From positions 1 to 31,377 of IMG/VR virus record IMGVR_UViG_3300005515_000632: 31,377 nt of DNA; one strand, written 5' to 3'. The position numbers and the translations under genes were made by a program. This stretch comes from a virus. The notes beneath the pieces are model-generated. The model did not search any database, was not told the origin of the DNA, and worked only from the letters and a program-made list of their open reading frames with translations. Positions 21,276 through 30,223 of this stretch are shown here, in pieces. Position 1 is the first letter of the stretch; each line of letters begins with the position of its first letter.

Positions 21276-21307
21276 AGGCCGCCGCCCGCGCATGGGCGAC
21301 GGGCGGC
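21266..21307 (+). promoter_or_regulatory. -1 ribosomal frameshift signal (slippery site plus hairpin)
   Basis: GGGAAAC at 21266-21272 is read in the zero frame as G GGA AAC, the X XXY YYZ form, directly before TGA. After a -1 slip it reads GGG AAA CTG. Eight bases downstream, GCCGCCC (21281-21287) pairs perfectly with GGGCGGC (21301-21307) across a 13-base loop. Spacing and stem fit a stimulatory hairpin. The lambda G-T site is GGGAAAG. Tail chaperone genes commonly use this device. Confidence 0.9.
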
Positions 21308-21637
21308 ACTTCGGATCTGGGCGAGGCGATCGCGGACGCGGAGGAAATGGGGCTGCCGGGGCTGGCGGCGATGCTCAAGGACGCCTCGTCGAAGGAAAGC
21401 GGGTTCAAGGTGTGGCGGCGAAACTGGGACATCGTGCTGGCCTTCCTCTCGGTCGCGACGCAGTGGCGCGCGATCGCGCGGGGCCTCGACGGCGCCGTCT
21501 ACTGGATGGGGCTCGACTATACCGCCGCGCTCGCGGATCTGCGCGCGTCAGGCTTCGCCGTCACGCCCAAGCTCTGGGCGGGCGTGAAGACCATGGAGCG
21601 AGCCGCGCGCGACGCGCTGAATGGCGTGGCCGGGTGA
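21272..21637 (+). CDS. T-part of the frameshifted tail assembly chaperone (DUF1799-like)
   Basis: This frame has no ATG, GTG or TTG near its start and is in the -1 frame relative to the preceding gene. It is therefore most likely made only as the C-terminal part of a fusion (109 + about 121 residues, about 230 in total). The sequence FKVWRRNWDIVLAFLSVATQ, WRAIARGLDGAVYWMGLDYT matches DUF1799, a family often found in this place. The T-part would link the chaperone to the tape measure protein encoded next. A low-level CTG start at 21272 behind GGAGGG is conceivable but poorly spaced. Confidence 0.85.
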   Translation: MKAAARAWATGGTSDLGEAIADAEEMGLPGLAAMLKDASSKESGFKVWRRNWDIVLAFLSVATQWRAIARGLDGAVYWMGLDYTAALADLRASGFAVTPKLWAGVKTMERAARDALNGVAG

Positions 21638-21644
21638 TCGCGCC

Positions 21645-24600
21645 ATGACGCTTCGTACCGGCCTCATCATCACCGGCGATACAGACGGCGCACAAAAGGC
21701 GGTGAGCGATCTCGCGGCCGAGATGGGCCGCGCCGGCAATGCGGCGAAGAACCTTGGCGCGGCCGAGGGCGTTGTCGAGGCGGCTACCGAAAGCCTCGAG
21801 GCGGAGCTGCGCCAGGCGCGCGCCGCGCTGGACGGCATGGTTGGCGAGCTCAACCAGATGCGCGAGGCCGCCGCTGCAACCGCCGGCCGCATCGATGTGC
21901 TCGAGACGCAACTTGCCCGGGCCAGTGTCGCTGGCCGGGCAAATGTGCGGAGCATGGGCGAACAGGCGCTGGGCGCCCGGATGCTCGGCCAGCAGTTCCT
22001 CGACGTCGGCGTGATGGCGCAGATGGGGCTCAACAGCGTCAGCGACGGCATGCGCATCGTCGCGATGCAGGGCCCGCAGATGGCTCTCGCGCTCGAGCAG
22101 ATGGGCACCAAGGGCGCACTCGGCCGCGCGATGGCAGCGATGGGAACGCCGTGGGGCGCGGCGATCGCCGCAGCCGTGATGGTGCTGGGCCCGTTCGTTT
22201 CCAAGCTATTCGAGGCGAGCGGCACGGCGGACGATCTGGCCGGCAACCTCGACAAAGCCGCCTCGTCGGCCGACTCTTTCGGCAACGCGCAGTCGATGCT
22301 CGGCAAGGTCATCGATCTCAACACCGGCAAGCTCAAGACGCATAACCTCGTCCTGATCGAGACGATCCGGCTGCAGGCCGAGGCGATGCTTCTCGCCGGG
22401 CAAAAGGCCGAGAGCGACGCGCGGAAGAGCATCGGCAGCGTCGGCGATCTGAGCATCACGGAGAAGATCGCCGGCGGGCTCGCCGCCGATCAGGGCTACC
22501 GGGGCAACCTTCGCAAGGACATCAAGCGCGAGAACGCGCCGCTTAGCCAGCTGCGCGGCGACGTCCTCGAGGGCAGCCTGAGCGTCACCGATATCCGCCA
22601 GCGCGTCGATGCGATGGTGCAGGCCGGGCAGCTCGCCGGCTATTCGTCCAAGCAGATCGTCGAGCTCAAGCAGCAGCTCTACACGCTGCCCCAGGCTCTC
22701 AACGACCAGAAGGCCGCGCAGCAGTCGCTGGACGCGATCGACGGCAAGGGCGTCGCGACGGACCTCAAGCCCTGGAAGGCGCCGGGCAAGCCGAAAAAGG
22801 GCGGGTCGGGCTCAGCGCGGGAAGAGTTCGGTCGCGACGCGGCCGATCGTATCGCGTCGATCACCGAGGCGTTCGACGACACGCCGGCCGCCGTGCGCCA
22901 GGCCGATCGCGCGATCCGCCAGCTCGACGATCTGATCGACGATCTCGGCCGCAAGAAGCCCGCCAATTTCGCAGAACTGATCGCCGGGGCGCAGGCCGCC
23001 AAGCAGACGATCGACGGCGGCCTGCTGCGCTCGCTCAGCGAGGCGTACAAGGCGCCGGAGACGCTGGCCGAAAAGGCGGCGCCGGCATTGGGCGCGATCG
23101 ACGACGTGATCCGGCGGCTGTCGGAACAGCGGCCCGCGGGTTTCGAGAAGCTGATCGCCGATGCGCAGGCTGCGCGCGGCGTGATCCAGGACGGGATCCT
23201 CCGCCCGTACAGCGACTTCCTCGTGGCGCAGGAACAGTCGCTCGATATCCTGACGCTGCAGGCGAAGGGGCAGAACGACCAGGCCGAGGCGTTGCGCACG
23301 ATCGTCGGCCTCGAGCGCCAGCTCGGCCCGCTGCGCGACGATCAGAAGGACGCGATCCTCGCATCGGTGCAGGCGATCCGCGCGCAGCAGCGCGAGGTGG
23401 AGATCCTCCGCCAGGATACCCAGAAGTATATCGACGCGCTCTCGTCGATCGAGGGCATCGTCAAGGATGCCAGCCAGGCGTTCGTCCGCGGCGAATTCGG
23501 CCAGCTGCTCAAATCGCCGGGCAAGCTGCTCGACGCATTCCAGACCCTCAAGGGTCGGGAGCTGTTCGACAAGCTGTTCGCGGGCACCTTCCGGGATCTC
23601 CAGGACCAGATCAACGGCACCAGCGTCGTGCAGGACGCGTCCTCGCGCATGGCAGCGGCGGTCGACGGCGTGACGGCTTCCACCGCCCGGACCACCGGCG
23701 CGCTGGACAAGCTCGCATCGTCCGCGGCGAGAACTGCAGGAGCTATCGGTAACGATGGCGCCATCGACAAGGCCATCAGCGGCGCAATTTCCTCCGCCGC
23801 GGTGCAAGCGATCGGTGGCGTGGGTGCGACCATTGCAAGCCTTGTCCGCGATACCGGTGCAGCCAGCGGCGAGATCCTCGTGACCGGCTCGCGAAAAGGC
23901 ACGCTCAGCTCAAGCGAACTGTTCACGAAATCGATTGGCGACGTTTCTAGCGCGCTGCTCAACGTCTTCACGAACGATACCGCCGCAAAGAAGATCGGCG
24001 GCGCAATCGGCAAGTTCGCCGGCAAGGGCCTCGAGGGGGCGGCCACCGGTTCGATCGTCTCGGGCATCAGCAACGCGCTCGGCATCAAGATGAACTCGAC
24101 CGGCTCCCAGATCGGCGGCGCGATCGGGAAGATGACCGGCATCCCCGGCGGCGATATCATCGGCTCGATCGCCGGCGGCCTGATCGGCAATCTGTTCAAC
24201 AAGCCGAAGTACGGCACCGCCAGCATCAGCGGCCAGAGCGCCGCGGCGATCGCGGGCAATGCCGGCAGCGCGAAGTCCGGGGCCGGCACGCTGGCCGGCG
24301 CGGTCCAGTCGGGCATCGCGAAGATCGCGGAGACGCTCGGCGGCGAGCTGGGGAATTACAAGGTCTCGATCGGCACGTTCGACGGTAAGTACCGCGTTTC
24401 CACTACCGGTTTCACCGGCTCGCTCGACAGCAAAAAGGCCAAGGGCCAGGGGCTGCACGATTTCGGCAAGGACGGCGCCGATGCCGCGATCTCGTTCGCG
24501 ATCGCCGACGCGATCAAGGACGGCGCGGTGACCGGCCTCTCGGGCGCTGTGCAGCAGGCGCTCCGGGGCAATGCCGATATCGATGCGGCGCTGAAGGAGG

Positions 24601-25259
24601 CGCTGAAGGTCGCGGATGTCGAGCAGCTGCTCGGCGGATTGCCGGCCGAGATGGCGAAGGCCTTCAAGGACTTCGAAAAGACGGCGGCGGAGCGCGTGCG
24701 GATCGCCCGCCAATATGGCTTCGACGTCGTCGAGATCGAAAAGCGCAACGCCCAGGACCGACTCAATCTCCAGAAGCAATTGATGGAGGAGCAGGTCGGC
24801 TCGCTCCAGCGACTGGTCGACGAGATGACCGGTGGATCGCTGTTCGAGGGCTCGGCGGTCGACCAGCGCGCCGCGATCCTGAAGGCGATCGGCTCGGCCG
24901 AGGCGGATCTCGATGCCGGTGTTGCCGGCGCGGCCGACAAGCTCGCCACGCTTTATGAGCAGCTGAATGCCGTCTCAGAAGCCGTTTATGGCACTACCGG
25001 AGGCTTCGCGGTCGATCGCGCCGCGATCCTCGACCAGGCGCGCGCGGCAATCGCCAAAGCGAACGCCGATATCAACGCGGCGGCGGGCAAGGCGTCCGAC
25101 CCGGCGCTGGCAACCACGAACGCGGCGCTGGACGAGAACAACGACCAGAATGCCCGCATCATCGACGCGATCCGGCGCCAGGGCGAACTGCTCGAGGCGT
25201 ACCTCGCGGCCGGCGGCTCGGGCACCGGCTATCTGTCCCAGATCGCGCGGACGAGCTGA
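21645..25259 (+). CDS. Tape measure protein
   Basis: The product (1204 residues from ATG 21645) sets tail length. The N-terminal 110 residues are coiled coil (EAELRQARAALDGMVGELNQ). Residues 170-190 form one hydrophobic segment (WGAAIAAAVMVLGPFVSKLF). Residues about 420-540 hold two related helical units, 58 residues apart. Residues about 785-855 are a Gly-rich hydrophobic region (GGAIGKFAGKGLEGAATGSI), as in many tape measure proteins. The C-terminal part is again helical. By the usual relation of about 0.15 nm per residue, the tail would be near 180 nm long. ATG 21621 would add eight residues but lacks a ribosome site. The stop overlaps the next ATG. Confidence 0.93.
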   Translation: MTLRTGLIITGDTDGAQKAVSDLAAEMGRAGNAAKNLGAAEGVVEAATESLEAELRQARAALDGMVGELNQMREAAAATAGRIDVLETQLARASVAGRANVRSMGEQALGARMLGQQFLDVGVMAQMGLNSVSDGMRIVAMQGPQMALALEQMGTKGALGRAMAAMGTPWGAAIAAAVMVLGPFVSKLFEASGTADDLAGNLDKAASSADSFGNAQSMLGKVIDLNTGKLKTHNLVLIETIRLQAEAMLLAGQKAESDARKSIGSVGDLSITEKIAGGLAADQGYRGNLRKDIKRENAPLSQLRGDVLEGSLSVTDIRQRVDAMVQAGQLAGYSSKQIVELKQQLYTLPQALNDQKAAQQSLDAIDGKGVATDLKPWKAPGKPKKGGSGSAREEFGRDAADRIASITEAFDDTPAAVRQADRAIRQLDDLIDDLGRKKPANFAELIAGAQAAKQTIDGGLLRSLSEAYKAPETLAEKAAPALGAIDDVIRRLSEQRPAGFEKLIADAQAARGVIQDGILRPYSDFLVAQEQSLDILTLQAKGQNDQAEALRTIVGLERQLGPLRDDQKDAILASVQAIRAQQREVEILRQDTQKYIDALSSIEGIVKDASQAFVRGEFGQLLKSPGKLLDAFQTLKGRELFDKLFAGTFRDLQDQINGTSVVQDASSRMAAAVDGVTASTARTTGALDKLASSAARTAGAIGNDGAIDKAISGAISSAAVQAIGGVGATIASLVRDTGAASGEILVTGSRKGTLSSSELFTKSIGDVSSALLNVFTNDTAAKKIGGAIGKFAGKGLEGAATGSIVSGISNALGIKMNSTGSQIGGAIGKMTGIPGGDIIGSIAGGLIGNLFNKPKYGTASISGQSAAAIAGNAGSAKSGAGTLAGAVQSGIAKIAETLGGELGNYKVSIGTFDGKYRVSTTGFTGSLDSKKAKGQGLHDFGKDGADAAISFAIADAIKDGAVTGLSGAVQQALRGNADIDAALKEALKVADVEQLLGGLPAEMAKAFKDFEKTAAERVRIARQYGFDVVEIEKRNAQDRLNLQKQLMEEQVGSLQRLVDEMTGGSLFEGSAVDQRAAILKAIGSAEADLDAGVAGAADKLATLYEQLNAVSEAVYGTTGGFAVDRAAILDQARAAIAKANADINAAAGKASDPALATTNAALDENNDQNARIIDAIRRQGELLEAYLAAGGSGTGYLSQIARTS
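22923..23250 (+). repeat. Tandem 58-residue repeat inside the tape measure gene
   Basis: The segment from residue 427 (LDDLIDDLGRKKPANFAELI, AGAQAAKQTIDGGLLR) is repeated from residue 485 (IDDVIRRLSEQRPAGFEKLI, ADAQAARGVIQDGILRPYSD). The shared frame is P-A-x-F-x-x-L-I-A-x-A-Q-A-A, then I-x-x-G-x-L-R. It is an old tandem duplication of a helical unit that would lengthen the ruler. Confidence 0.7.
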
Positions 25260-28200
25260 TGGCGGCTCCGTTGATCCTCGTCGAGGCGCAGCCCCGCAAC
25301 GCCGCGACCGGCGCGCCTGTGACCACCCGCCTCGCGGGCGGCGGTGGCGCATTGCCCTATTATTATGTCGGCCAGCATTGGCGCGCCGGGCTCGCTGGCT
25401 TGCCGACGATCGTCACGTCGATCGACTTCGACGGCACGGACCTGGGCATCGGCAGCGTGCCACAGGCGATGACGCTGCGCTGGGCGCCGGCGAGCTCGGC
25501 CGCGCTCGCCGAGCTGGCGGCGCTGCACTGGGCCGATGCCGCGATCACCGTGCGTGTCGGGCCCGAGGGCGCCTATCCGCCGGTGCTGACGGCGGGCAAG
25601 GTGCTCAGCGTCTCCGCCCGCGACGGCGCGCTCTCGATCGCGCTGGCCGATCCGGCCGCGGATCTGAAAAAGCCGATCCTGGTGGATCGCTTCGCCGGCA
25701 CCGGTGGCGTGGAAGGGCCGGCCGAGCTCGAGGACCGTATCAAGCCCCGCGCGTGGGGCCGGGTGTTCAACGTCGAGGGCTTCGTCCTCGACGCCGCCAA
25801 CAACATCTATTGCTTCGGCGATCCGGCCCGCATGTGGGATTCGTTCGTCTCGGTGCGCGACAAGGGCGCCACCGCGGCGGCGCTCAATGTCCTGGCCTGG
25901 CAGGGCAGCGTCGCCGCCACCTTTGCCGCGCTGCAGGCCGCCGCGGCGCCACAGGGCGGCGGTGTGGCGTGCCCGTCGATCGCGTGCGTCAAATGGTGGA
26001 CCCAGCCGTCCGGCGCGCTGTGCGCGGATATCAAGGGCGAGAACGCCGGGGGCTATGTCGAGACCGCAGCCGAGATCGCGCAGCGCATCGCCGCCAGCGT
26101 CTCCACGGTTGCATTCGCCGCCGGGACTGTCGCCGCCGCTGCTACCGCCCGGCCGGCGCCGGTTGGCTGGTACCAGGTCGACGAGAGCGGAACGGCCGCC
26201 GCTGCGCTGGACCGTATCCTGAGCGACGTCTCGCTACTGTGGGTGCTCAACGACGATCAGATCTTCATCCGCAAATGGGAATGGGGCGCGAGCGTCGCCT
26301 TGGCCCGCAGCGTCGAGGTCTCCCGCCGATCGACGTTCAAGCCCGTGATCCGCCGCCGCCTCGGCTATCGGCGCAATCAGCACGTCATGACCCGCGACGC
26401 GATCGCCGGCATCGTGCTCGCTACCGACGTCGTGCTCGACGACGGCACCACCGCGCAGGATCTCCAGTCGATCACCCTCGCCGCGATGGAGCTCGCGAGC
26501 GGCAAAGTGAAGACGTTCTTCGAGCCGGCACCGCCGCTGGCGAGCGAGAGCAAGCCGGGCGACCTGTGGTTCGATACCGATGACGGCAACTTCATGTACC
26601 GTCGCCTTCCCGGCGACACCGGCCGGATCTCGTTCGGCGGCGCTGTCATCACCTTCGGCGGCGGTTCGATCCTGTATCGGCCTTGGGCACCGGCTCCGGA
26701 TCAGCGGATCGCGCAGGCGCTCGCGCAGGCCGCCTCGGCGATCTCGGCTGCGCAGGATGCGCAGGCGACTGCGGACGAGGCGATCGACAGTCTCGCCGCG
26801 CTGGTCGACGACGGCCTGCTGACCGGCGTCGAGAAGAAACAGCTCGTGATCGACGACAGCCGCCTGCAGGGCGCTTGGTCGATCCTCGACGCGCAGGCCG
26901 CGTTGTTCGGCATCACGACGGAACGGACCGCCGCGGCTGCCGCGCGCACCAACTGGCTCGCACTGCGCAACGGGCTCGTGCCGGCCTGGAACGATGTTTC
27001 GGCCGACACGGCCGTCGTCCGCGCTACCTTCCTCGCCACGCTCGGCGCCTATGATGATGCGCTGACCACGCTGCAGAAGGCGATCAGCGCCAAGGCCGCG
27101 ACCACGGCCGACTGGACCGGCGTGACCGGCGCCGGCAAGGATCAGCTGCTCGCCGACGCCGCGACGGCCAAGGCGAACGCCGCCTCGGCGCTGCTCTCGA
27201 TCGGCGTGATCCAGTCTGACGGGTATCTCTCGGCGAGCGAGAAGCCGGACATCATCCGCCAGCGCATCGCGATCGAGGCGGAGTATGGCGGGCTCGTCGC
27301 GCGCGCTGCGGCGCAGGGCGTATCGTCGACCACCTATCAGGGGGCATATACCGCTCTGATTGCCTACCTCGACGCGCTGTCGCCCGCCTGGAACAACACC
27401 GGCCTCGACACGGCCGTCGTGCCCGCGACCTTCAACGGCAAGTTCACCGACTATTATTTCGCGCGCACCGGGCTGTTCAACAGCACCGCCGATCTGACGG
27501 CCGCCAACCAGGTCGCCGTCACGGTGGCGCAATCACTCGAGATCCCGGCAGACTATACCGGCGCTCTCGCGGCGGGCACGCTGCCCAAGTACATCGTGCC
27601 GGTGGTCAAGCGCGGCGGCGTCGACGTTACCACCAATGCGAGCATCACCTATGCCCTGAGCAACTGGACCGGCGGCTGCACCAATACCAACACCACCGTC
27701 GACAATGGCGCGGGCTCGGCGACCAAAGGGCGCGTCGCGATCGGCGGCGACTGGAATGCGGATGGATCGGTGGACCTCAGCATCTCGTCAAACGGGTTGC
27801 TGGTCCAGACCTGTCCGCTCACCATCAAGAAGCGGCTCGCCAGCGCGCCAAGCGGCGGCGGATCTGGCTCGTCCGGTTTCGTCAAGACCGGGGATTTCGA
27901 TATCGCTGGGCAGTCGATCGGCAACACGACGCTGAACGAAGTCGCCCGGATCCCGAACATGGTGAAGGCGACGGGCGAGACAATCAAAGCCTATTTCAAC
28001 GCCACCTACACCTGCTCGGCGAGCGCGAACGCATCGCGCAACATGATCGCGAAGTGGCAATATAGTGTTGCCGGCGCGAATAGCTGGACCGACCTCGCCG
28101 CCGCGGTGAACGGATCCAACGCGCAGTTCCTCCTCGGATCGGGCACGAGCTCGACCGGCTCGATCCCCTGCAACCAGACCGCGGCGCCGGCCAATGGCAA

Positions 28201-28297
28201 TTACGATCTCCGCCTCGTGGCCGCCATCAACAACAACGCCAGCCTTGCCACGCTGCTCGTCGAGAGCGGCTATGGCTTCGTAAAGATCGAGCCCTGA
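25259..28297 (+). CDS. Large tail tip protein (J/Tal-like central fibre)
   Basis: The 1012-residue product follows the tape measure gene directly (TGATG overlap). Residues 1-400 are beta-rich and fit a baseplate hub/tip module (PLILVEAQPRNAATGAPVTT, AWGRVFNVEGFVLDAANNIY). Residues about 400-500 contain FFEPAPPLASESKPGDLWFD, common in tip proteins before the fibre. Residues about 505-745 hold two related helical repeats. Residues about 750-1012 are beta domains rich in Thr, Asn and Gly with an Ig-like pattern and a Gly/Ser linker (SGGGSGSSGF). It likely forms the central tip fibre that contacts the host surface. The C-terminal part is expected to vary between relatives. Confidence 0.8.
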   Translation: MAAPLILVEAQPRNAATGAPVTTRLAGGGGALPYYYVGQHWRAGLAGLPTIVTSIDFDGTDLGIGSVPQAMTLRWAPASSAALAELAALHWADAAITVRVGPEGAYPPVLTAGKVLSVSARDGALSIALADPAADLKKPILVDRFAGTGGVEGPAELEDRIKPRAWGRVFNVEGFVLDAANNIYCFGDPARMWDSFVSVRDKGATAAALNVLAWQGSVAATFAALQAAAAPQGGGVACPSIACVKWWTQPSGALCADIKGENAGGYVETAAEIAQRIAASVSTVAFAAGTVAAAATARPAPVGWYQVDESGTAAAALDRILSDVSLLWVLNDDQIFIRKWEWGASVALARSVEVSRRSTFKPVIRRRLGYRRNQHVMTRDAIAGIVLATDVVLDDGTTAQDLQSITLAAMELASGKVKTFFEPAPPLASESKPGDLWFDTDDGNFMYRRLPGDTGRISFGGAVITFGGGSILYRPWAPAPDQRIAQALAQAASAISAAQDAQATADEAIDSLAALVDDGLLTGVEKKQLVIDDSRLQGAWSILDAQAALFGITTERTAAAAARTNWLALRNGLVPAWNDVSADTAVVRATFLATLGAYDDALTTLQKAISAKAATTADWTGVTGAGKDQLLADAATAKANAASALLSIGVIQSDGYLSASEKPDIIRQRIAIEAEYGGLVARAAAQGVSSTTYQGAYTALIAYLDALSPAWNNTGLDTAVVPATFNGKFTDYYFARTGLFNSTADLTAANQVAVTVAQSLEIPADYTGALAAGTLPKYIVPVVKRGGVDVTTNASITYALSNWTGGCTNTNTTVDNGAGSATKGRVAIGGDWNADGSVDLSISSNGLLVQTCPLTIKKRLASAPSGGGSGSSGFVKTGDFDIAGQSIGNTTLNEVARIPNMVKATGETIKAYFNATYTCSASANASRNMIAKWQYSVAGANSWTDLAAAVNGSNAQFLLGSGTSSTGSIPCNQTAAPANGNYDLRLVAAINNNASLATLLVESGYGFVKIEP
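26807..27470 (+). repeat. Two related helical repeats in the tail tip protein
   Basis: Unit 1 (from D517, DDGLLTGVEKKQL) and unit 2 (from S653, SDGYLSASEKPDI) share a DG-L-x-x-x-EK start and the same end, PAWNDVSADTAVVRATF against PAWNNTGLDTAVVPATF at residues 575 and 709. The repeat period is about 134-136 residues. This is a known kind of helical module in phage tip proteins. Confidence 0.75.
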
Positions 28298-28298
28298 T

Positions 28299-28931
28299 AT
28301 GGCTCGGTGGATCATTGAGCTCGAGGACGGTTCCATCCTCCAGTCGGCCGACGCACCGGGGACCATGGGCACGCCGGAAGGTGTTCGCTCGGCCGAGCTG
28401 CCGCGCTGCTTCGACGTCGCGATCGAGCGTTGGGATTGGGACGCCGGCGCGATCGTGACGCGATTCACGCCGGCCGAGGCCGCCGCGATCATGTGGGATC
28501 GCGCGAAGCAATACCGGGACGTCGAACGCTTCTTCGCCGATCCGCTCCCGGTCGCGGATGTCGTGCCCGGTGAGATCGTGATGGTTGATCGCGACGATCG
28601 CTATCCGAGGAAGGATCGTACGATTGTCAGCGGCCTCGCCTGGGCCGCGTCCGAGGCGTTGCGTCGCGGCGAGGACCTCACGATCAGCTTCACCGATGGC
28701 GCGAGCCCAGTGAACCAGGCGTTCGTCGTAAATGCCGAGCAGACTGTGAAGCTCTGGGCCGCAGTGGTGCGCGACGACGCACTTTGCCACGCCCGCAGCC
28801 AGATCATTCGTGCGCAGATCGCCGCTGCGCTCGAAGGCGGCGCGTCCGCCGATGACATTTTCGCGATCGACATCACCGCTGGATACCCGTCGCTCGAGGT
28901 CGAGCCCGCGCCGCCGGAAGAGGAAAACTGA
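28299..28931 (+). CDS. Tail fibre-associated protein, possibly DUF4376-like
   Basis: The 210-residue product starts at ATG 28299, two bases after the tip gene. The N-terminal part is beta-rich with many Trp (MARWIIELEDGSILQSADAP, RWDWDAGAIVTRFTPAEAAA). The middle is helical (IMWDRAKQYRDVERFFADPL). The C-terminal part (ISFTDGASPVNQAFVVNAEQ, TVKLWAAVVRDD) resembles the end of DUF4376-type proteins that accompany tail fibres. That match is approximate. A role as fibre chaperone or adaptor between tip and side fibre is inferred from its place before the fibre gene. The end is Glu/Pro-rich. Confidence 0.6.
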   Translation: MARWIIELEDGSILQSADAPGTMGTPEGVRSAELPRCFDVAIERWDWDAGAIVTRFTPAEAAAIMWDRAKQYRDVERFFADPLPVADVVPGEIVMVDRDDRYPRKDRTIVSGLAWAASEALRRGEDLTISFTDGASPVNQAFVVNAEQTVKLWAAVVRDDALCHARSQIIRAQIAAALEGGASADDIFAIDITAGYPSLEVEPAPPEEEN

Positions 28932-28933
28932 CC

Positions 28934-30220
28934 ATGGCCGATACCGATTTCTCCGACCTTACGGCGACCAACGCGCTCGCGGCGACTGATCAGATCATCG
29001 TCGTTCGCGGCGGCATCCCCTACCGATTCAATGGAACGCTCCCGAATACCGACCCTGCGGGCAATTACGGCTTTGGCATCGGTGCGCCGGGTGCACGGAT
29101 CGATATTCAAGGGAGCGCGAGCGGGGCGTCCGTTGAAGTCCTGCGCCTCCGCAACGGCGGCGGCGGTGCGAACACACAAGCCCAGATGACATTCTATGCG
29201 GGCGGGACGAAGTATGCCTCGATCCGCGGGGGCTATTCTGCAGCAGCTCCGGTGCTCGCCTTCGACGTCAACAATGTCGAAGTGGCGCGCATGGAGGGCG
29301 GGAATCTGCTCGTTGGAACCTCCGCCGGAACAGCTCACGCCCTTACGAAGGCCGCGGCGGAAGCGGGAGTCGTCCTAAACGTCTATTCGACGACGACGGG
29401 CTTTGTGTCTCTCCAGTGCTTCGCGGTTGCGAACAACGCATGGAACGGGGCGGCCTGCGGTGTCGGTGTTGGGAAGCACTCGAGTACGGGTCGTTCCATC
29501 AATGCAGCGGGCACCGTCAATGCCAGTGGCGCCGACTACGCAGAGTACATGACGAAGGCACCCGGATGCGGCGAGATCGGCAAGGGCGACGTCTGCGGAG
29601 TCGATCGCAACGGCCAGCTCACCCGAAGCTGGGCCGAGGCGATCAGCTTCGTCGTAAAGAGCACCGATCCGTCCTATGTGGGCGGCGATAGCTGGGGGGC
29701 GCATCTTGGCGCCCGCCCGGAAGCGCCTGCGCCGGTCGGCCCTGAGCCCCAGGCATCCTTCGTGGAGGTGATCCCCGATCGCGCGGAAGGCGAGGACGAG
29801 GCGGCATTCGAGCAGCGCCTCAGCGCGTGGTACACGCTGGCCAACGAAGCGGCGGCAGCGCGCGTCGCCGACCATGCGGAATGGCTGACCGCCAAGGCGG
29901 CCTTCGACGCTGCGCAGGCAGAGTATGAAGCCGCCCTTCCGGTGTGGGAGGCCGCGTTCGAAGAGGCCCGCCAAAAGGTCGACCGCATCGCCTTTGCCGG
30001 TCAGGTGCCCGTCAACGTCGATGCCGAGACCTTGGCCGAGTGCGATCTCGCGCTCGATCAAGGGCTGGGCGTCTATCTGGTCGCGACGGACGGAGAAGGC
30101 GGGATCAAGGCCGTGGCCATGCTCGAGGCGGCGATGACGCTGCCTCTCTACATGCGCCGCCTCGGCAAGGTCTGGGCGATCCGCGACGGGCGCCCGATCA
30201 TCGACGTGCAGCACGGCTGA
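28934..30220 (+). CDS. Tail fibre protein with peptidase G2-type autoproteolytic domain
   Basis: The 428-residue product starts at ATG 28934 behind GAGGAAAA. Residues 1-125 are a short fibre part (LRLRNGGGGANTQAQMTFYA, VEVARMEGGNLLVGTSAG). From about 190 the sequence SGADYAEYMTKAPGCGEIGK, GDVCGVDRNGQLTRSWAEAI, SFVVKSTDPSYVGGDSWG matches the peptidase G2/intramolecular chaperone family, which trimerises and cuts itself off tail spikes. About 100 helical Ala/Glu-rich residues (AEWLTAKAAFDAAQAEYEAA) then interrupt the domain before it resumes with VDRIAFAGQVPVNV, GVYLVATDG and VWAIRDGRPII. The fibre is short, so host contact may be through partners. Confidence 0.8.
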   Translation: MADTDFSDLTATNALAATDQIIVVRGGIPYRFNGTLPNTDPAGNYGFGIGAPGARIDIQGSASGASVEVLRLRNGGGGANTQAQMTFYAGGTKYASIRGGYSAAAPVLAFDVNNVEVARMEGGNLLVGTSAGTAHALTKAAAEAGVVLNVYSTTTGFVSLQCFAVANNAWNGAACGVGVGKHSSTGRSINAAGTVNASGADYAEYMTKAPGCGEIGKGDVCGVDRNGQLTRSWAEAISFVVKSTDPSYVGGDSWGAHLGARPEAPAPVGPEPQASFVEVIPDRAEGEDEAAFEQRLSAWYTLANEAAAARVADHAEWLTAKAAFDAAQAEYEAALPVWEAAFEEARQKVDRIAFAGQVPVNVDAETLAECDLALDQGLGVYLVATDGEGGIKAVAMLEAAMTLPLYMRRLGKVWAIRDGRPIIDVQHG

Positions 30221-30223
30221 GCG

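Noticed and set aside
21292-21648. ATG-started frame over the T-part region
   Set aside because: It is Gly/Arg-rich with no family pattern. The -1 frame reached by the slippery site encodes the DUF1799-like sequence.
24967-26583. 538-residue alternative frame across the end of the tape measure and start of the tip gene
   Set aside because: Its composition is Arg-rich and without domain features. The overlapping real genes are coupled at 25259.
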